64,000 bases of DNA, from the NCBI RefSeq assembly GCF_900113025.1, contig NZ_FONT01000002.1, forward strand, positions 503,878-567,877, written 5' to 3'. The DNA comes from Alteribacillus iranensis (GTDB lineage Bacteria > Bacillota > Bacilli > Bacillales > Marinococcaceae). Made by a program: the position numbers and the translations under genes. The notes beneath the pieces were generated by a model that had not been told where the DNA came from, did no database searches, and was given only the letters and a program-made list of their open reading frames with translations. Below are positions 46,970 through 55,440 of the stretch, piece after piece. Within the stretch, counting starts at the first letter, position 1, and each line of letters starts with the position of its first letter.

Positions 46970-48640
46970 TTACTCACCCCCGCCTTCTGCCTCTTCGTCT
47001 TCAGACGGGGTCTCTTCTTCCGCTGTCTCTTCTGATTCTTCGGCAGCGTCTTCTTCCTCTGCTGGTGCTTCTTCTTCCACCTCAGTGACGTCTTCAACAA
47101 GCGCCCCATCTGTTAGGAAAAATTGTCCCCGCGTCACGACTTTGCTGTCCGGCGACAGTTCCGCGTCCACCGCTGACACATCAGACTCTTCTCGAAGCAC
47201 TTCGACTGGGACGAGCACCGCCTTATTTTCTTCCACGACAAACACAGATGGCTGTCCTTCAATGTCTATAATCGCTTCCGTCGGAATAATAATTCCGTTA
47301 TCAATGAGTGTTTCTTCAATTAACAGCTCACTGTAAATCCCGGCTTGCAGTTCATCTCCTGTATTCGGAATCTGTACTTCCACCGTAAACATGCCATTAT
47401 CATCCGCGGTCGACGCAATATAATCGACCGTCCCCGGAACGTCTCTTTCTAACGATGGGAAGTGAACGTTAATGGACTGGCCTTCTGTAAACAGCATTAA
47501 CTGCTGCGGTGTAACGGAGGCTGCAGCCTTTAGCACATTCATTTCTCCGAGAAGAAGCATTGGTTCTTGCTGGGCGTACAATTCACCAGGCTCACTGTTG
47601 ATTTCCAACACTTTCCCTGAGCTTGGTGCCCGTACAACTGCATCATCCAAGTTCTCTTCCGCTTGTTCCACGGCAATACGGGCTTGTTCGAGCGCCGCAT
47701 TCGCGTCCTGAATGCCGCCTTCCGCTTCTTCTACCGTCGCATTCGAAGCGTCAATTCGCGTTCTCAGCTCTTTCTTCGCTGCTTGTGCTTCTTCCCAGGC
47801 TGCTTTTGCTTGGGTGACTTGGGACTGCAACAAATCAATGTCATACGTTTGACGCGCTTGTTCAAGGTTGTCCTCTGCTTCAGAGACATTGCTTTCTGCA
47901 TCAGTAACAGCTGTTTCTGCTTCCGTGACACGGTCGCGCGCATCATCCACCGCTGCTTCCGCTTGCTCCATCTCCTGCTCGGAAATGAGGCCCGCATTTA
48001 ACATTTCCTGGCTCCGATCGCGGTCTCTCTCCGCGTTCGCCAAGTTCCGTTTCGCGGTCTCGAGAGACTGTTTCGCCGACTCCACGGTGCGCTTCGCCGT
48101 CTCTACAGATCGTTCTGCCGCGGACACGCCAGACCCTTCATTTTCCTTCGCTTCTTGTAAATTGATTCTCGCTTGATCGTATTGTTCTTTCGCCTGTTGA
48201 ATCGCATAATCCGCATTCTCGAGTGCTACTTTCGATTGGTCCGCATTCGCTTCGGCCCCTTTTTTCCCTGATTCAGAAATAGAAACCGAGCTTTTTGCCC
48301 GTTCATAGGCCGCTCTCTCTTGCTCGAGCGCATGTCGTAAATCGGTGTCATCCAACACCGCAAGAACCTGTCCTTCTTCGACATAGTCCCCTTTTTTGAC
48401 ACGTATTTCTTCTATTTTTGCATTTAGTTCTGGTGTTAACGACACTTCGGACATCGCTTCTGTCGTCGCACTAATGGTGTGATCCCCTTCCATGGATCCA
48501 GACACCGCGACGGCCGTCTCGACCGGAACTGCTTCCTCCTCGGCGGCTGTATCTACCTCTGCCGATTGACAAGCGACCGCTGTCGACAAGAAAGCAGCAC
48601 CGAGCACGCCTTTCCATATCTTGCTCATATGTAACCCCAC
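46970..48640 (-). CDS. RND efflux adaptor (membrane-fusion protein), lipoprotein
   Basis: 556 aa from a GTG at 48640 (AGGAGGG 9 bp upstream); ATG at 48628 is possible. A lipoprotein signal ends at FLSTAVAC. A biotinyl/lipoyl-like segment (LNAKIEEIRVKKGDYVEEGQVLAVLDD) is followed by a very long Ala/Glu/Gln-rich coiled-coil hairpin (about 100-330), the second lipoyl half (VVRAPSSGKVLEINSEPG) and beta-barrel domains. The acidic C-terminal tail (about 520-556) is low complexity. A long hairpin is what contacts TolC in Gram-negative systems, and a TolC-family gene lies upstream. Confidence 0.92.
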   Translation of the reverse strand: MGLHMSKIWKGVLGAAFLSTAVACQSAEVDTAAEEEAVPVETAVAVSGSMEGDHTISATTEAMSEVSLTPELNAKIEEIRVKKGDYVEEGQVLAVLDDTDLRHALEQERAAYERAKSSVSISESGKKGAEANADQSKVALENADYAIQQAKEQYDQARINLQEAKENEGSGVSAAERSVETAKRTVESAKQSLETAKRNLANAERDRDRSQEMLNAGLISEQEMEQAEAAVDDARDRVTEAETAVTDAESNVSEAEDNLEQARQTYDIDLLQSQVTQAKAAWEEAQAAKKELRTRIDASNATVEEAEGGIQDANAALEQARIAVEQAEENLDDAVVRAPSSGKVLEINSEPGELYAQQEPMLLLGEMNVLKAAASVTPQQLMLFTEGQSINVHFPSLERDVPGTVDYIASTADDNGMFTVEVQIPNTGDELQAGIYSELLIEETLIDNGIIIPTEAIIDIEGQPSVFVVEENKAVLVPVEVLREESDVSAVDAELSPDSKVVTRGQFFLTDGALVEDVTEVEEEAPAEEEDAAEESEETAEEETPSEDEEAEGGGE

Positions 48641-48672
48641 GTTCGTTAGCCCTCCTCTATGTATCACCGTTA

Positions 48673-49152
48673 CTAATTGTTGTATTCAATCTCACGTTCA
48701 CACGTGTGACTCGTGTACGCTTCTTGTTCTTCTTTGACGATGGTTTTTAAGTTGTTGGCAATCCGGTAAAAATCTTCTAAATCCTCATGAGACAACTGGC
48801 GCAAATATTTGGCTGAAATACGGTTCCGCGTCTCACGCATCGCTTCGAGAGCCGCTTTCCCCGCTCGTCCTAATTTGACAAACGTCTGCCGCCTCTCGTT
48901 CGGATCCAACTCGCGGACGATGTACTCCTCCGCCTCCATTTTTGACAAAAGCTGACTCACCGAACTGCGCGACGCATGAAGCAATTCCGCCACGTCTCTC
49001 ACATACAACGTAGAATACCGTGACACCATCAACAGCACAAACCGGTACCTGTCCGGAATCTCATGAAAATGAGCCCCAAACTCCTCTTCGACACAAAGGG
49101 ACAAATCGAACAAAGATTCATCGACAGCCCGCAATAATTCTTTTTTATCCAA
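48673..49152 (-). CDS. MarR family transcriptional regulator
   Basis: 159 aa. MarR winged helix: LYVRDVAELLHASRSSVSQLLSKMEAEEYIVRE, then ERRQTFVKLGRAGKAAL. TTG start at 49152, 8 bp after GAGAGGTGG. First gene of the adaptor-pump operon (about 30 bp to the adaptor), which it probably represses until a pump substrate binds. Confidence 0.92.
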   Translation of the reverse strand: MDKKELLRAVDESLFDLSLCVEEEFGAHFHEIPDRYRFVLLMVSRYSTLYVRDVAELLHASRSSVSQLLSKMEAEEYIVRELDPNERRQTFVKLGRAGKAALEAMRETRNRISAKYLRQLSHEDLEDFYRIANNLKTIVKEEQEAYTSHTCEREIEYNN

Positions 49153-49171
49153 TCATCGTTCCACCTCTCTA

Positions 49172-49289
49172 TGGAAAAGCGTAAGGCGCTCGGTCATCGG
49201 CGACAAGTGCTGGAAACTCGCCAAGGAGGCTTTGCCGCCGCAGTGCGAGTTGAAGCGACCTCGAGCCGATAGCGCCTGAAGCTAGACAT
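49172..49289. repeat. Dispersed intergenic repeat, copy 2
   Basis: Opens GGAAAAGCGTAAGGCGC, contains GGCGACAAGTGCTGG, and ends AGCGCCTGAAGCTAGACAT. Related to 27997-28180. It lies between the putative operon promoter at 49460 and marR, so it would be in the mRNA leader. Confidence 0.65.
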
Positions 49290-49459
49290 ATCGAAAAGCT
49301 GAAGCGCCTTGGCTTGCACAGGACGTTTGCGAACTTAGCAAAAGATCCATACCTGACGTTTGCCACTATGTAGCCTGCGCTAAAGCAAAACCGCTCTTCA
49401 GAAAAGTTATCATTGAACAGTTCACAAAAGAAAACTATTAATTTACTTAACCATTTGCA

Positions 49460-49487
49460 AGTATAATATATATCTTGATAAGGTCAA
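49460..49487 (-). promoter_or_regulatory. Possible promoter of the marR-adaptor-pump operon
   Basis: On the minus strand TTGACC (49482-49487), a 16-bp AT-rich spacer, then TATACT (49460-49465). It lies 300 bp before marR; no closer candidate was seen. Confidence 0.55.
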
Positions 49488-49553
49488 TACTTTTTTCCTA
49501 TTTGTCACAAAATATGTGATATTCAAAGGTTTCTTGTCACATCTATCGATAGC

Positions 49554-49672
49554 AGGATGACTCGTAAGGCTCGCTTGCCTCAGGCAAGGCTTCAGCTAAC
49601 CGACGGAAAACCGCCGTCGGTGGATCTTCAGCTCTTGCTTTTCCTGTAGGCGTCTCGCCTCATCGTCATCCT
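49554..49672. repeat. 119-bp imperfect palindromic element
   Basis: Ends AGGATGAC and GTCATCCT are perfect inverted repeats; inside are CCGACGG/CCGTCGG around a short loop and further complementary pieces (AGCTGAAG/CTTCAGCT). It could fold into one long cruciform or RNA hairpin. Looks like a small mobile palindromic repeat; no ORF. Confidence 0.65.
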
Positions 49673-49894
49673 AAGGTTATTCAAATATATAAGTTTTATT
49701 TCCTATCTAATTAAATTATCTACTGAGACATGAGCAATAGTTTGAAAGATATGTTTCCCCACCTCCCAAGTGTACGTTCTCATTTAGGTACCAAGACGAC
49801 ATCCGTTCAAACTACGCTGTGCTTGCTTGCACTGGGTCTACTTAACCTCAGGCAACGCTTCACTTACTAGGAACAGTCTTATTGATAGAAAAGA

Positions 49895-49927
49895 AAAAAT
49901 CCTGCAGGTGGGTTCCCTGCAGGACTT
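49895..49927 (-). terminator. Terminator of the TolC-family gene
   Basis: TCCTGCAGG and CCTGCAGGA form a nine-pair stem on the minus strand followed by six T. Confidence 0.92.
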
Positions 49928-49945
49928 CCGTTATATCTTGTTTCA

Positions 49946-51241
49946 TTATTGAGACTGTTGGATCAGTCCGTTTCGAATAGATTCGATTTGTTGGACGATC
50001 AAGTAGTAGTTTTGTTTCTCCGTGTCATAGTCGTGACGTGCTTGGTCGATTTGAGCTGCGGCTAACTCATATTCGGCCCGAGGCAGCACACCGATATCGA
50101 CTTGGATCTTCAAGCGGTCGTAATCGTATTCAGCCAAACTCACTTCCCGCTTTGCCTCTTGAACGACTTGATACTGTGTCGTCGCTTGATTGAATGTATC
50201 TTGAATGGTTCGTCTCATGTCCTCGCGCAGCTGAGCAATGTTACGTTCTTCTACCTGAACATTGAGATCCGCTTGCTCTCGATCATGAGAGTTCGCATCC
50301 TCGTCTTCATAGATGTCATCCCGGTCTGCTTTCGCGAGCGCCAAGGCTTCTTTCGCTTGCTTCATGCCGTAAGAGTTCTCGATCAGTTCCTCCGTCGGCG
50401 TTTCTTGAGTTATCTTTGGCAAAGAGTCTGTATCCGGCGCTTCCAATGTAATCTCAGGATCATAGACGACTCCGATATTTAATGCAAACACAGACAAGTT
50501 CCCTTCGAGTTGTGTCTCCAGCTGGTCGATTTGCGACTGCAAGCGCGTCACTTCACGCTGTGCTTGATCTAACTCCTCCCAAGACGCAACTCCAATATCA
50601 AAACGAGTCTCTACATTCTTTACGCGCTTTCGTTCAGTTTCTAAAGAATCTTTCAGAAAGTCAATTTGGTCCCGCGTGGAGAGCAACTGCATGTACGTGG
50701 AAGTCGTAGACAGCTTAATGCCTTCTGCGGCACGTTCTTTATCGTATTCCATGCTTGCGATATTGGAATTCATTTGTCGGAAGGAATCTTCCAATGGCTC
50801 CAGCTGATCTTCCAATGCTTCGATTTGATTCTGAAGTTGAAGGCGGGATTGGAACGTACGCTGTCCTGTTTCCTTTTGGACGTCCCTTAAGTCATCCATC
50901 TCATCCTCTAAATCTTCAATGTCATCCAATATATCCTCATAATCATTTTCAGAACCACCAAGTTGGCTCTTCAAATGAGCTAAACGATCTTCCAGAAGCA
51001 AAAGAGACGTATTTTCATTTAACGCAAACTCAATCGCCAATTCGAGCGTCAAAGATTCAAGCGGCTCTTCTTCCGGCACTACTTCTTCTTCTCCGTCCTG
51101 ATTCTCCTCATCCTGCTGTGCCTGTTCCTCCTGCTCTTGTTCTTCGAGAACCTCTTCATTCCCATCTGCCAACGCAGCAGACGTCACTCCGGATGATGCT
51201 AATAAAACGGCCAAACCAGCAGCCGCTACACTCTTTTTCAT
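49946..51241 (-). CDS. TolC family protein in a Gram-positive
   Basis: 431 aa from the ATG at 51241 (GGGGGAAGGG upstream). Signal peptide (1-26, ending SAALA), an acidic Gln/Glu linker, then long helices with the TolC/COG1538 pattern in two halves: LTLELAIEFALNENTSLLLLEDRL, GIKLSTTSTYMQLLSTRDQIDFLKDSLETE and VETRFDIGVASWEELDQAQREV; then the second half with NSYGMKQAKEALALAK and KIQVDIGVLPRAEYELAAAQID. TolC in Gram-negatives is the outer-membrane channel; monoderms have no outer membrane, so here the helices may serve as a wall-spanning or adaptor-interacting coiled coil. The beta-strand region looks minimal. Confidence 0.85.
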   Translation of the reverse strand: MKKSVAAAGLAVLLASSGVTSAALADGNEEVLEEQEQEEQAQQDEENQDGEEEVVPEEEPLESLTLELAIEFALNENTSLLLLEDRLAHLKSQLGGSENDYEDILDDIEDLEDEMDDLRDVQKETGQRTFQSRLQLQNQIEALEDQLEPLEDSFRQMNSNIASMEYDKERAAEGIKLSTTSTYMQLLSTRDQIDFLKDSLETERKRVKNVETRFDIGVASWEELDQAQREVTRLQSQIDQLETQLEGNLSVFALNIGVVYDPEITLEAPDTDSLPKITQETPTEELIENSYGMKQAKEALALAKADRDDIYEDEDANSHDREQADLNVQVEERNIAQLREDMRRTIQDTFNQATTQYQVVQEAKREVSLAEYDYDRLKIQVDIGVLPRAEYELAAAQIDQARHDYDTEKQNYYLIVQQIESIRNGLIQQSQ

Positions 51242-51383
51242 AAACCCTTCCCCCATTCATTTATGTAGAGAAAAATATGTAAGTACTTCCTATACATTCC
51301 TTCTTTTAGCTTACCATAAAATTGCTAAAACGGGCAGAGAGAGAATCACCAAGAAGTGAAATCTTCGGAAGAGAGAAGGAAAA

Positions 51384-51545
51384 TTGTTAGAGATTTTTCA
51401 CCGTTTGTATAAAGCTTTTCTTGCTGCCCTTATCCCATTAGTATTTCCTGCACTCTATTTTGTACGCTTTTTCGTCTACCACGGCGATAGTCATCATTAC
51501 GTTCTAGAACGTAAAACAAAATCACCTGCAGATGAACCAAAATAA
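51384..51545 (+). CDS. Possible small membrane protein (53 aa)
   Basis: TTG start at 51384 after AAGGA with short spacing. One hydrophobic segment (AFLAALIPLVFPALYFVRFF) between basic ends, then a His-rich and charged tail. The composition is protein-like, but the start signal is weak and no family is known. Confidence 0.35.
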   Translation: MLEIFHRLYKAFLAALIPLVFPALYFVRFFVYHGDSHHYVLERKTKSPADEPK

Positions 51546-51559
51546 TTAGCAGAGATAAA

Positions 51560-51695
51560 CAAAAAAGAAAGGAAAAACAACTTTTCTTGTTGTCATTCCT
51601 TTCCTTCATGGTAAAAATGTTTTTCTAAAGCTTCGTAATCATTATGGTCAGTTACTATGCTAGTATGCACTGATAAGGAGATTCATGCGACGGAC
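51560..51695 (-). pseudogene. Duplicated 3' fragment of the 83-aa gene at 54134
   Basis: 51558-51690 matches 54092-54215 almost base for base (the GGAAAAACAACTTTTCTTG hairpin, then codons for LTDHNDYEALEKHFYH), with small changes that break the frame. Only the last ~25 codons are present. The matching hairpin shows that the duplication includes the terminator. Confidence 0.8.
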
Positions 51696-51743
51696 AGTGA
51701 TCTTCTTTAGTTTGTCTGGAGCGATCTCATATCTCTGGAGATA

Positions 51744-52043
51744 TTAATTCATTTCCTTCTGAATTTCGATGACTCGTTCTTCATGAAGCTTCGTTATGTC
51801 AGCAACCGTTCCAACATCCATTTCTTTAGCAAGAAGACGACGAGCGATATCTTCTCTTTCTTCTTGACGAGCCTCTTGACGTGCCTTTTGACGTGCCTCT
51901 TGTTCACGGATTTCTGCTTCACGAACGGCTGCTTCTTCATCAAGAACCCGTTTGAGACGGGCTTCATAGGCAATGACCTCTTGCTCCGTACCACTTAGTA
52001 CTTCCCAATTTTGAAAGGCTGGACGTAATGTCTCATCTTTCAT
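51744..52043 (-). pseudogene. C-terminal fragment of an Rpn/PD-(D/E)XK transposase-like nuclease
   Basis: 99 aa. Matches the C-terminal tail of Rpn-family recombination-promoting nucleases (FQNWEVLSGTEQEVIAYEARLKRVLDEEA, then a Q/E/R-rich coiled tail, and MDVGTVADITKLHEERVIEIQ). The catalytic domain upstream is missing, so it is a remnant. Confidence 0.75.
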
Positions 52044-52078
52044 GGCAATCTCCTCCAGTCAGTCATGTGTTGTTGACG

Positions 52079-53107
52079 CTAACTGTGTTGATATAACACG
52101 TTCTGAAGATGGTTGGATGCCTTCATAATATGCTTAGGAGGGAATAATTTTTTCTTTCGATCGTTCCAATTCTGTACCTCGGTAACTAATTCTTCGTCCG
52201 TGGATGGTTGTATATTTTTTTGGATCCAATGGACAGTCGCCAACAGTTCCATCCCATATGGATTTTCAAATCCTTTAATAATATCACTGACCTTCTCCAG
52301 CCGCTTAAGGTTTTCTTCTTTATTATTAAGGTATTCCCGCGCTTTTGATCCAGCTGAATGAATAAGATAAATATCAGAATCTCTATTTCGATCGCCGTAA
52401 CCCCGAATAAAATGACCTTCTAGTCTCTGCAAAACAAAGTTTAAGTTCTCAGCATACGGACCATATTTATTTTTCACAAAGTTAAGCTTCAATGGTTCGC
52501 CAGCTTCTTGTAAGAAGTAAGCAATTTTCTGGATTTCTAAAAGAGTAAGCCGATACCCAGGCTCCATGTATTGATGAAGGGAAGCTAACAACAATGCCCT
52601 CGCCTCTGTCATGTTTGGTGTTGTGGTTCCTATTTTCATTTTTTCAGGTTTTGGGCTGCCAGCAGGTTCATACACATGCACTTTCACAGGGGTATCCGCA
52701 AATGTCTCCTCGATGAGCGGTTTTACATCTTCCCAATTCAGCCCTCCATTTCCACAACCTAATGGCGGAAGAGCAATGGATGGAATCTCTAATGTTTCAA
52801 CGACGTCTTTGAGATCTTTTAGTCCCTCTGTTATATAAACCATTTTGGATTTTTCTTTCCAATGCCGCTTGGTAGGAAAATTGATAATATACTTAGGTCC
52901 AACGAAAGAATTCGTAGGAACAACATGCATGTGACCAACCTGTACTTCACCTTTGTCACATGCCTTTTTATACTCCTGAAATACGCTAGGATAAGCTTGC
53001 TTAAACTGTAAAGCAACCCCTTTCCCCATAACACCGACCGTATTCACCGTATTCACAAGAGCTGCGGAAGAGTCCTCTAGCAAGTTACCCTTTTTGAACT
53101 CAATCAT
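52079..53107 (-). CDS. darG: DarG antitoxin (macrodomain ADP-ribosyl-DNA glycohydrolase)
   Basis: 342 aa from the ATG at 53107, 8 bp after AGGAGG. The macrodomain (1-155) has the DarG/TARG1-like features MIEFKKGNLLEDSSAALVNTVN, VGVMGKGVALQFKQ and LPPLGCGNGGLNW. It removes ADP-ribose from thymidine in DNA, reversing DarT. The C-terminal domain (about 170-342, TLLEIQKIAYFLQEAGEPLKLNFVKNKYGPYAENL) is the usual DarT-binding half. It appears intact although its toxin, directly upstream, is interrupted. Confidence 0.9.
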   Translation of the reverse strand: MIEFKKGNLLEDSSAALVNTVNTVGVMGKGVALQFKQAYPSVFQEYKKACDKGEVQVGHMHVVPTNSFVGPKYIINFPTKRHWKEKSKMVYITEGLKDLKDVVETLEIPSIALPPLGCGNGGLNWEDVKPLIEETFADTPVKVHVYEPAGSPKPEKMKIGTTTPNMTEARALLLASLHQYMEPGYRLTLLEIQKIAYFLQEAGEPLKLNFVKNKYGPYAENLNFVLQRLEGHFIRGYGDRNRDSDIYLIHSAGSKAREYLNNKEENLKRLEKVSDIIKGFENPYGMELLATVHWIQKNIQPSTDEELVTEVQNWNDRKKKLFPPKHIMKASNHLQNVLYQHS

Positions 53108-53119
53108 TCGTGTCACCTC

Positions 53120-53749
53120 CTAATAATAAAACTGAGGTCTTATTAATACGTTCATCTCTATATGATATTCTTTTAGTATTTTATTAACAGTTTCTTTCAT
53201 GCGTTGATTATAAACACCTATGCCTAGAAACAAAGACAATTCGACTTGCTGGTGTACTAAAAACTCTGCTTGTCTGCGACGTTTTCGATCTGGGTGATCA
53301 GCGTCATCGAACCAATATTTGCTTTCCATTACACTCCAATCAACACGGGCTAAGTCCTCTAAGTCCTTATAAAACTCCGACAAGGCCATAATGGCATGGC
53401 CATCCGTAAAAACAAATTCTTTATTATGCTCTTCCATGAGTTTCGTGTTTGTCACTAAATATACGATATCACTCTGCTTGCCGTGATAGTTCTCCACTCA
53501 TCCATTTTTTATAGCATACAGCATGGGAGATTTCGGGGCAAAGTAAAAAGGAACATAATCATGGAGCATTCCATAAGGCGAGGCCTGTACCCTTGTTGAT
53601 GAACGTCTGTCTTGGATATGCCCATAGGCAATATCTGAATAAGATATCTTTTTGAAGGTAACTTGAGAATGAGCTACTAACACTCCTTTTTCAAAAATCG
53701 AAGGAAGGTTCTTATAATCAGTAATATGATACAAAAGCTTGTGCTCCAT
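53120..53749 (-). pseudogene. darT: DarT toxin interrupted by an in-frame TGA
   Basis: Two consecutive pieces in the same reading frame. The first (53498-53749) holds the N-terminal NAD-binding part (HITDYKNLPSIFEKGVL, then PFYFAPKSPMLYAIKNG). TGA follows, and the next codon is GTG, after which the frame continues (VENYHGKQSDIVYLVT ... VHQQVELSLFLGIGVYNQ) with the catalytic-Glu region (RRQAEFLVH). Intact DarT proteins are a single chain of about 210 residues, and the pieces add up to 208 codons. A single nonsense change best explains it. Restart at the GTG could still make two chains. Confidence 0.85.
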
Positions 53750-54133
53750 ACATTCACTCCATCAGAACGGTAAGTAATTAATTAGACATATTCGACAACA
53801 ATGTACAAATTCCTACTTTCATTTTATCCTCATTTTAAAATACCAAAGAAAGCTCTACCCGGTAAAAGAGTGCTACAGAATACCGATATTAATAGAAAGA
53901 GTATCCATCTAGAAATGATGATCAAGTGAAGAGGAACACGAATATGTTAGAATTCAATGACACGCATCTCCTTTTTGTGCTGGTTTATTGGTCTAAACTT
54001 AGTCTAACAAAACTAGGAAATTGCGTGTTTTTTTATACCTCATAAATTATCAGAAATTACTCCCACCCCAACATTTATTCTAGAGCCACAAAAAAGAAAG
54101 GAAAAACAACTTTTCTTGTTGTCATTCCTTTCC
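53750..54133. other. AT-rich intergenic region, nothing recognised
   Basis: About 380 bp. Contains the hairpin (GGAAAAACAAC / GTTGTCATTCC, near 54092-54125) that follows the 83-aa gene and is duplicated at 51560. No gene is seen. Confidence 0.4.
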
Positions 54134-54385
54134 TTAATGGTAAAAATGTTTTTCTAAAGCTTCGTAATCATTATGGTCAGTTAATATGCTAATTGCCCAC
54201 TGATAAGGAGATTCATGAAATCCCAGTTTATCCTTCATTAAAGAATTCTCTACCTTAGAATCCTTAATCAATTTCATTGCGTCCTCTTTGCTTTTACCAA
54301 ACTCGCTTACTAGCTCATTTGAAATATGATCAATCATTAAGTTAATTTCATTACGTAATTCCGTTTTATTATTTGTGTTTAACAT
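54134..54385 (-). CDS. Small protein beside a DUF3990-like fragment, possible antitoxin
   Basis: 83 aa, mostly helical and charged (MIDHISNELVSEFGKSKEDAMKLIKDS), ending in LTDHNDYEALEKHFYH. It resembles small DUF3791-type partners of DUF3990 proteins in size, helical character and location, but I cannot confirm the family. Overlaps the upstream frame by 7 bp, so the two are coupled. Confidence 0.6.
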   Translation of the reverse strand: MLNTNNKTELRNEINLMIDHISNELVSEFGKSKEDAMKLIKDSKVENSLMKDKLGFHESPYQWAISILTDHNDYEALEKHFYH

Positions 54386-54648
54386 TGTATCACCTCCAAA
54401 AGTTGCAAATATTGAGCAGCCTCACTCGTTAATACCGCCAACTGATTCTTATTATTATATGCTTTAATATCCCAATAATTCTCTGATAGTAAACCACCAT
54501 CAGCAACAGGTCCATAAATCCAATCTTTAGGTTGAAGTGGGGAATCATTCCCTTGTCGCATATTCCAGACAAACTGTTTCCATTCGACCTTTTCGTCATC
54601 AAATACTTTACAGTTTAATTCTTCCCATTTATAAACATCTTCAATCAT
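54379..54648 (-). pseudogene. DUF3990-like protein, N-terminally truncated
   Basis: 89 aa. Resembles the second half of DUF3990 proteins (predicted ADP-ribosyltransferase-like): ELNCKVFDDEKVEWKQFVWNMR, then DWIYGPVADGG and AVLTSEAAQYLQLL. Family members have about 150 residues with an N-terminal half that is missing here. Probably a dead toxin. Confidence 0.6.
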
Positions 54649-54654
54649 AAACTC

Positions 54655-54805
54655 GATAACAGTAGGTTCAAAGTCGTTTTTGTGACTGTTGTAGAGAAGC
54701 TATCTCCATTTTCAAGAGAGAAACTGTGATAGTATCATCTTCATCATCTCCACCTGCGACAAACTGGACTTCTGAGCCATCTACAAGTAAAGTTCCATTT
54801 GTTAG
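54655..54805 (-). other. Decayed coding fragment
   Basis: On the minus strand a frame reads LTNGTLLVDGSEVQFVAGGD, DDEDDTITVSLLKM, then breaks. The pattern resembles the variable region of flagellins (VGA...DTITVSL.KM) and could be part of the flagellin remnant found at 55441 on the other strand. Weak evidence. Confidence 0.3.
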
Positions 54806-54849
54806 TCACAAATGACTACAGCCCCATCATCTTTTCATCATATCCTAGG

Positions 54850-55010
54850 ATACCTACTATTACCGGGCATTTTCTCTTTAATTACTGGAGATGTTCTTGC
54901 TATTCCCCCTTATTACCTAGGATACCCCCTGTTACTACCGGGCATTTTCTCTTTTATTACCGGGGATATCCTTACTATTACTGGGCATTTTCTCTTTACT
55001 TCCTGTAATA
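54850..55010 (+). repeat. Local direct repeat (GGGCATTTTCTCTTT, three copies)
   Basis: GGGCATTTTCTCTTT occurs at 54865, 54940 and 54983, each after an ATTACY- or ACTACC-like stretch; 75 and 43 bp apart, so not the 52-bp lattice. Looks like a local slippage duplication. 55011-55267 has nothing recognised. Confidence 0.6.
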
Positions 55011-55267
55011 AGCGCTATTACCGGAGGGGAGCTGTTTTTACCGTTATTCGGGCTTTCTCAATTTTTATACCTTCTCAATAGTTTCTTAGCAAGCTCTTCG
55101 TAACTTCAACTCCCGACATTTAAGTACCCCTAATTATCGATCTATTATGCCAAGTTACACAGCTCGCATCAAGCACCAAAAAGAAAGAGTATTTATGAAA
55201 CAACCTTTGTCTTCACTTTCCCCAATAATATAGACAGGAATGCATGTCCACATATTATGGAACCTCA

Positions 55268-55440
55268 CTATTTCTCAGGCTGATATACGGTTTTATAAGC
55301 TTGGTTCTTATGACTTGGGGTACTTGGATAGCGAAGTTGAAGTTTATTCAGTTCTACCAATTTTTTAATGTGGTTCTTCCTTAAGCCGTTAGCCTCTCTA
55401 TTTAATAATTGTGACAGTTCATTTAAAGATAAAAATTGAT
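55268..55440 (-). pseudogene. C-terminal fragment of a winged-helix protein
   Basis: On the minus strand about 57 codons read FLSLNELSQLLNREANGLRKNHIKKLVE... and end PSHKNQAYKTVYQPEK. This looks like the C-terminal winged-helix tail of AlbA_2/RecG-like ATP-binding or Fic-type proteins. The rest is missing; the frame runs straight into the flagellin fragment on the opposite strand. Confidence 0.5.

Noticed and set aside
47623-48176. Several open frames on both strands inside the adaptor gene
   Set aside because: They are shadows of the Ala/Glu/Gln-rich coiled coil, which has strong codon bias and keeps other frames open.
54850-55010. GGGCATTTTCTC repeats as another lattice array
   Set aside because: The copies are 75 and 43 bp apart and no 52-bp phase of TNACC boxes can be laid over them.
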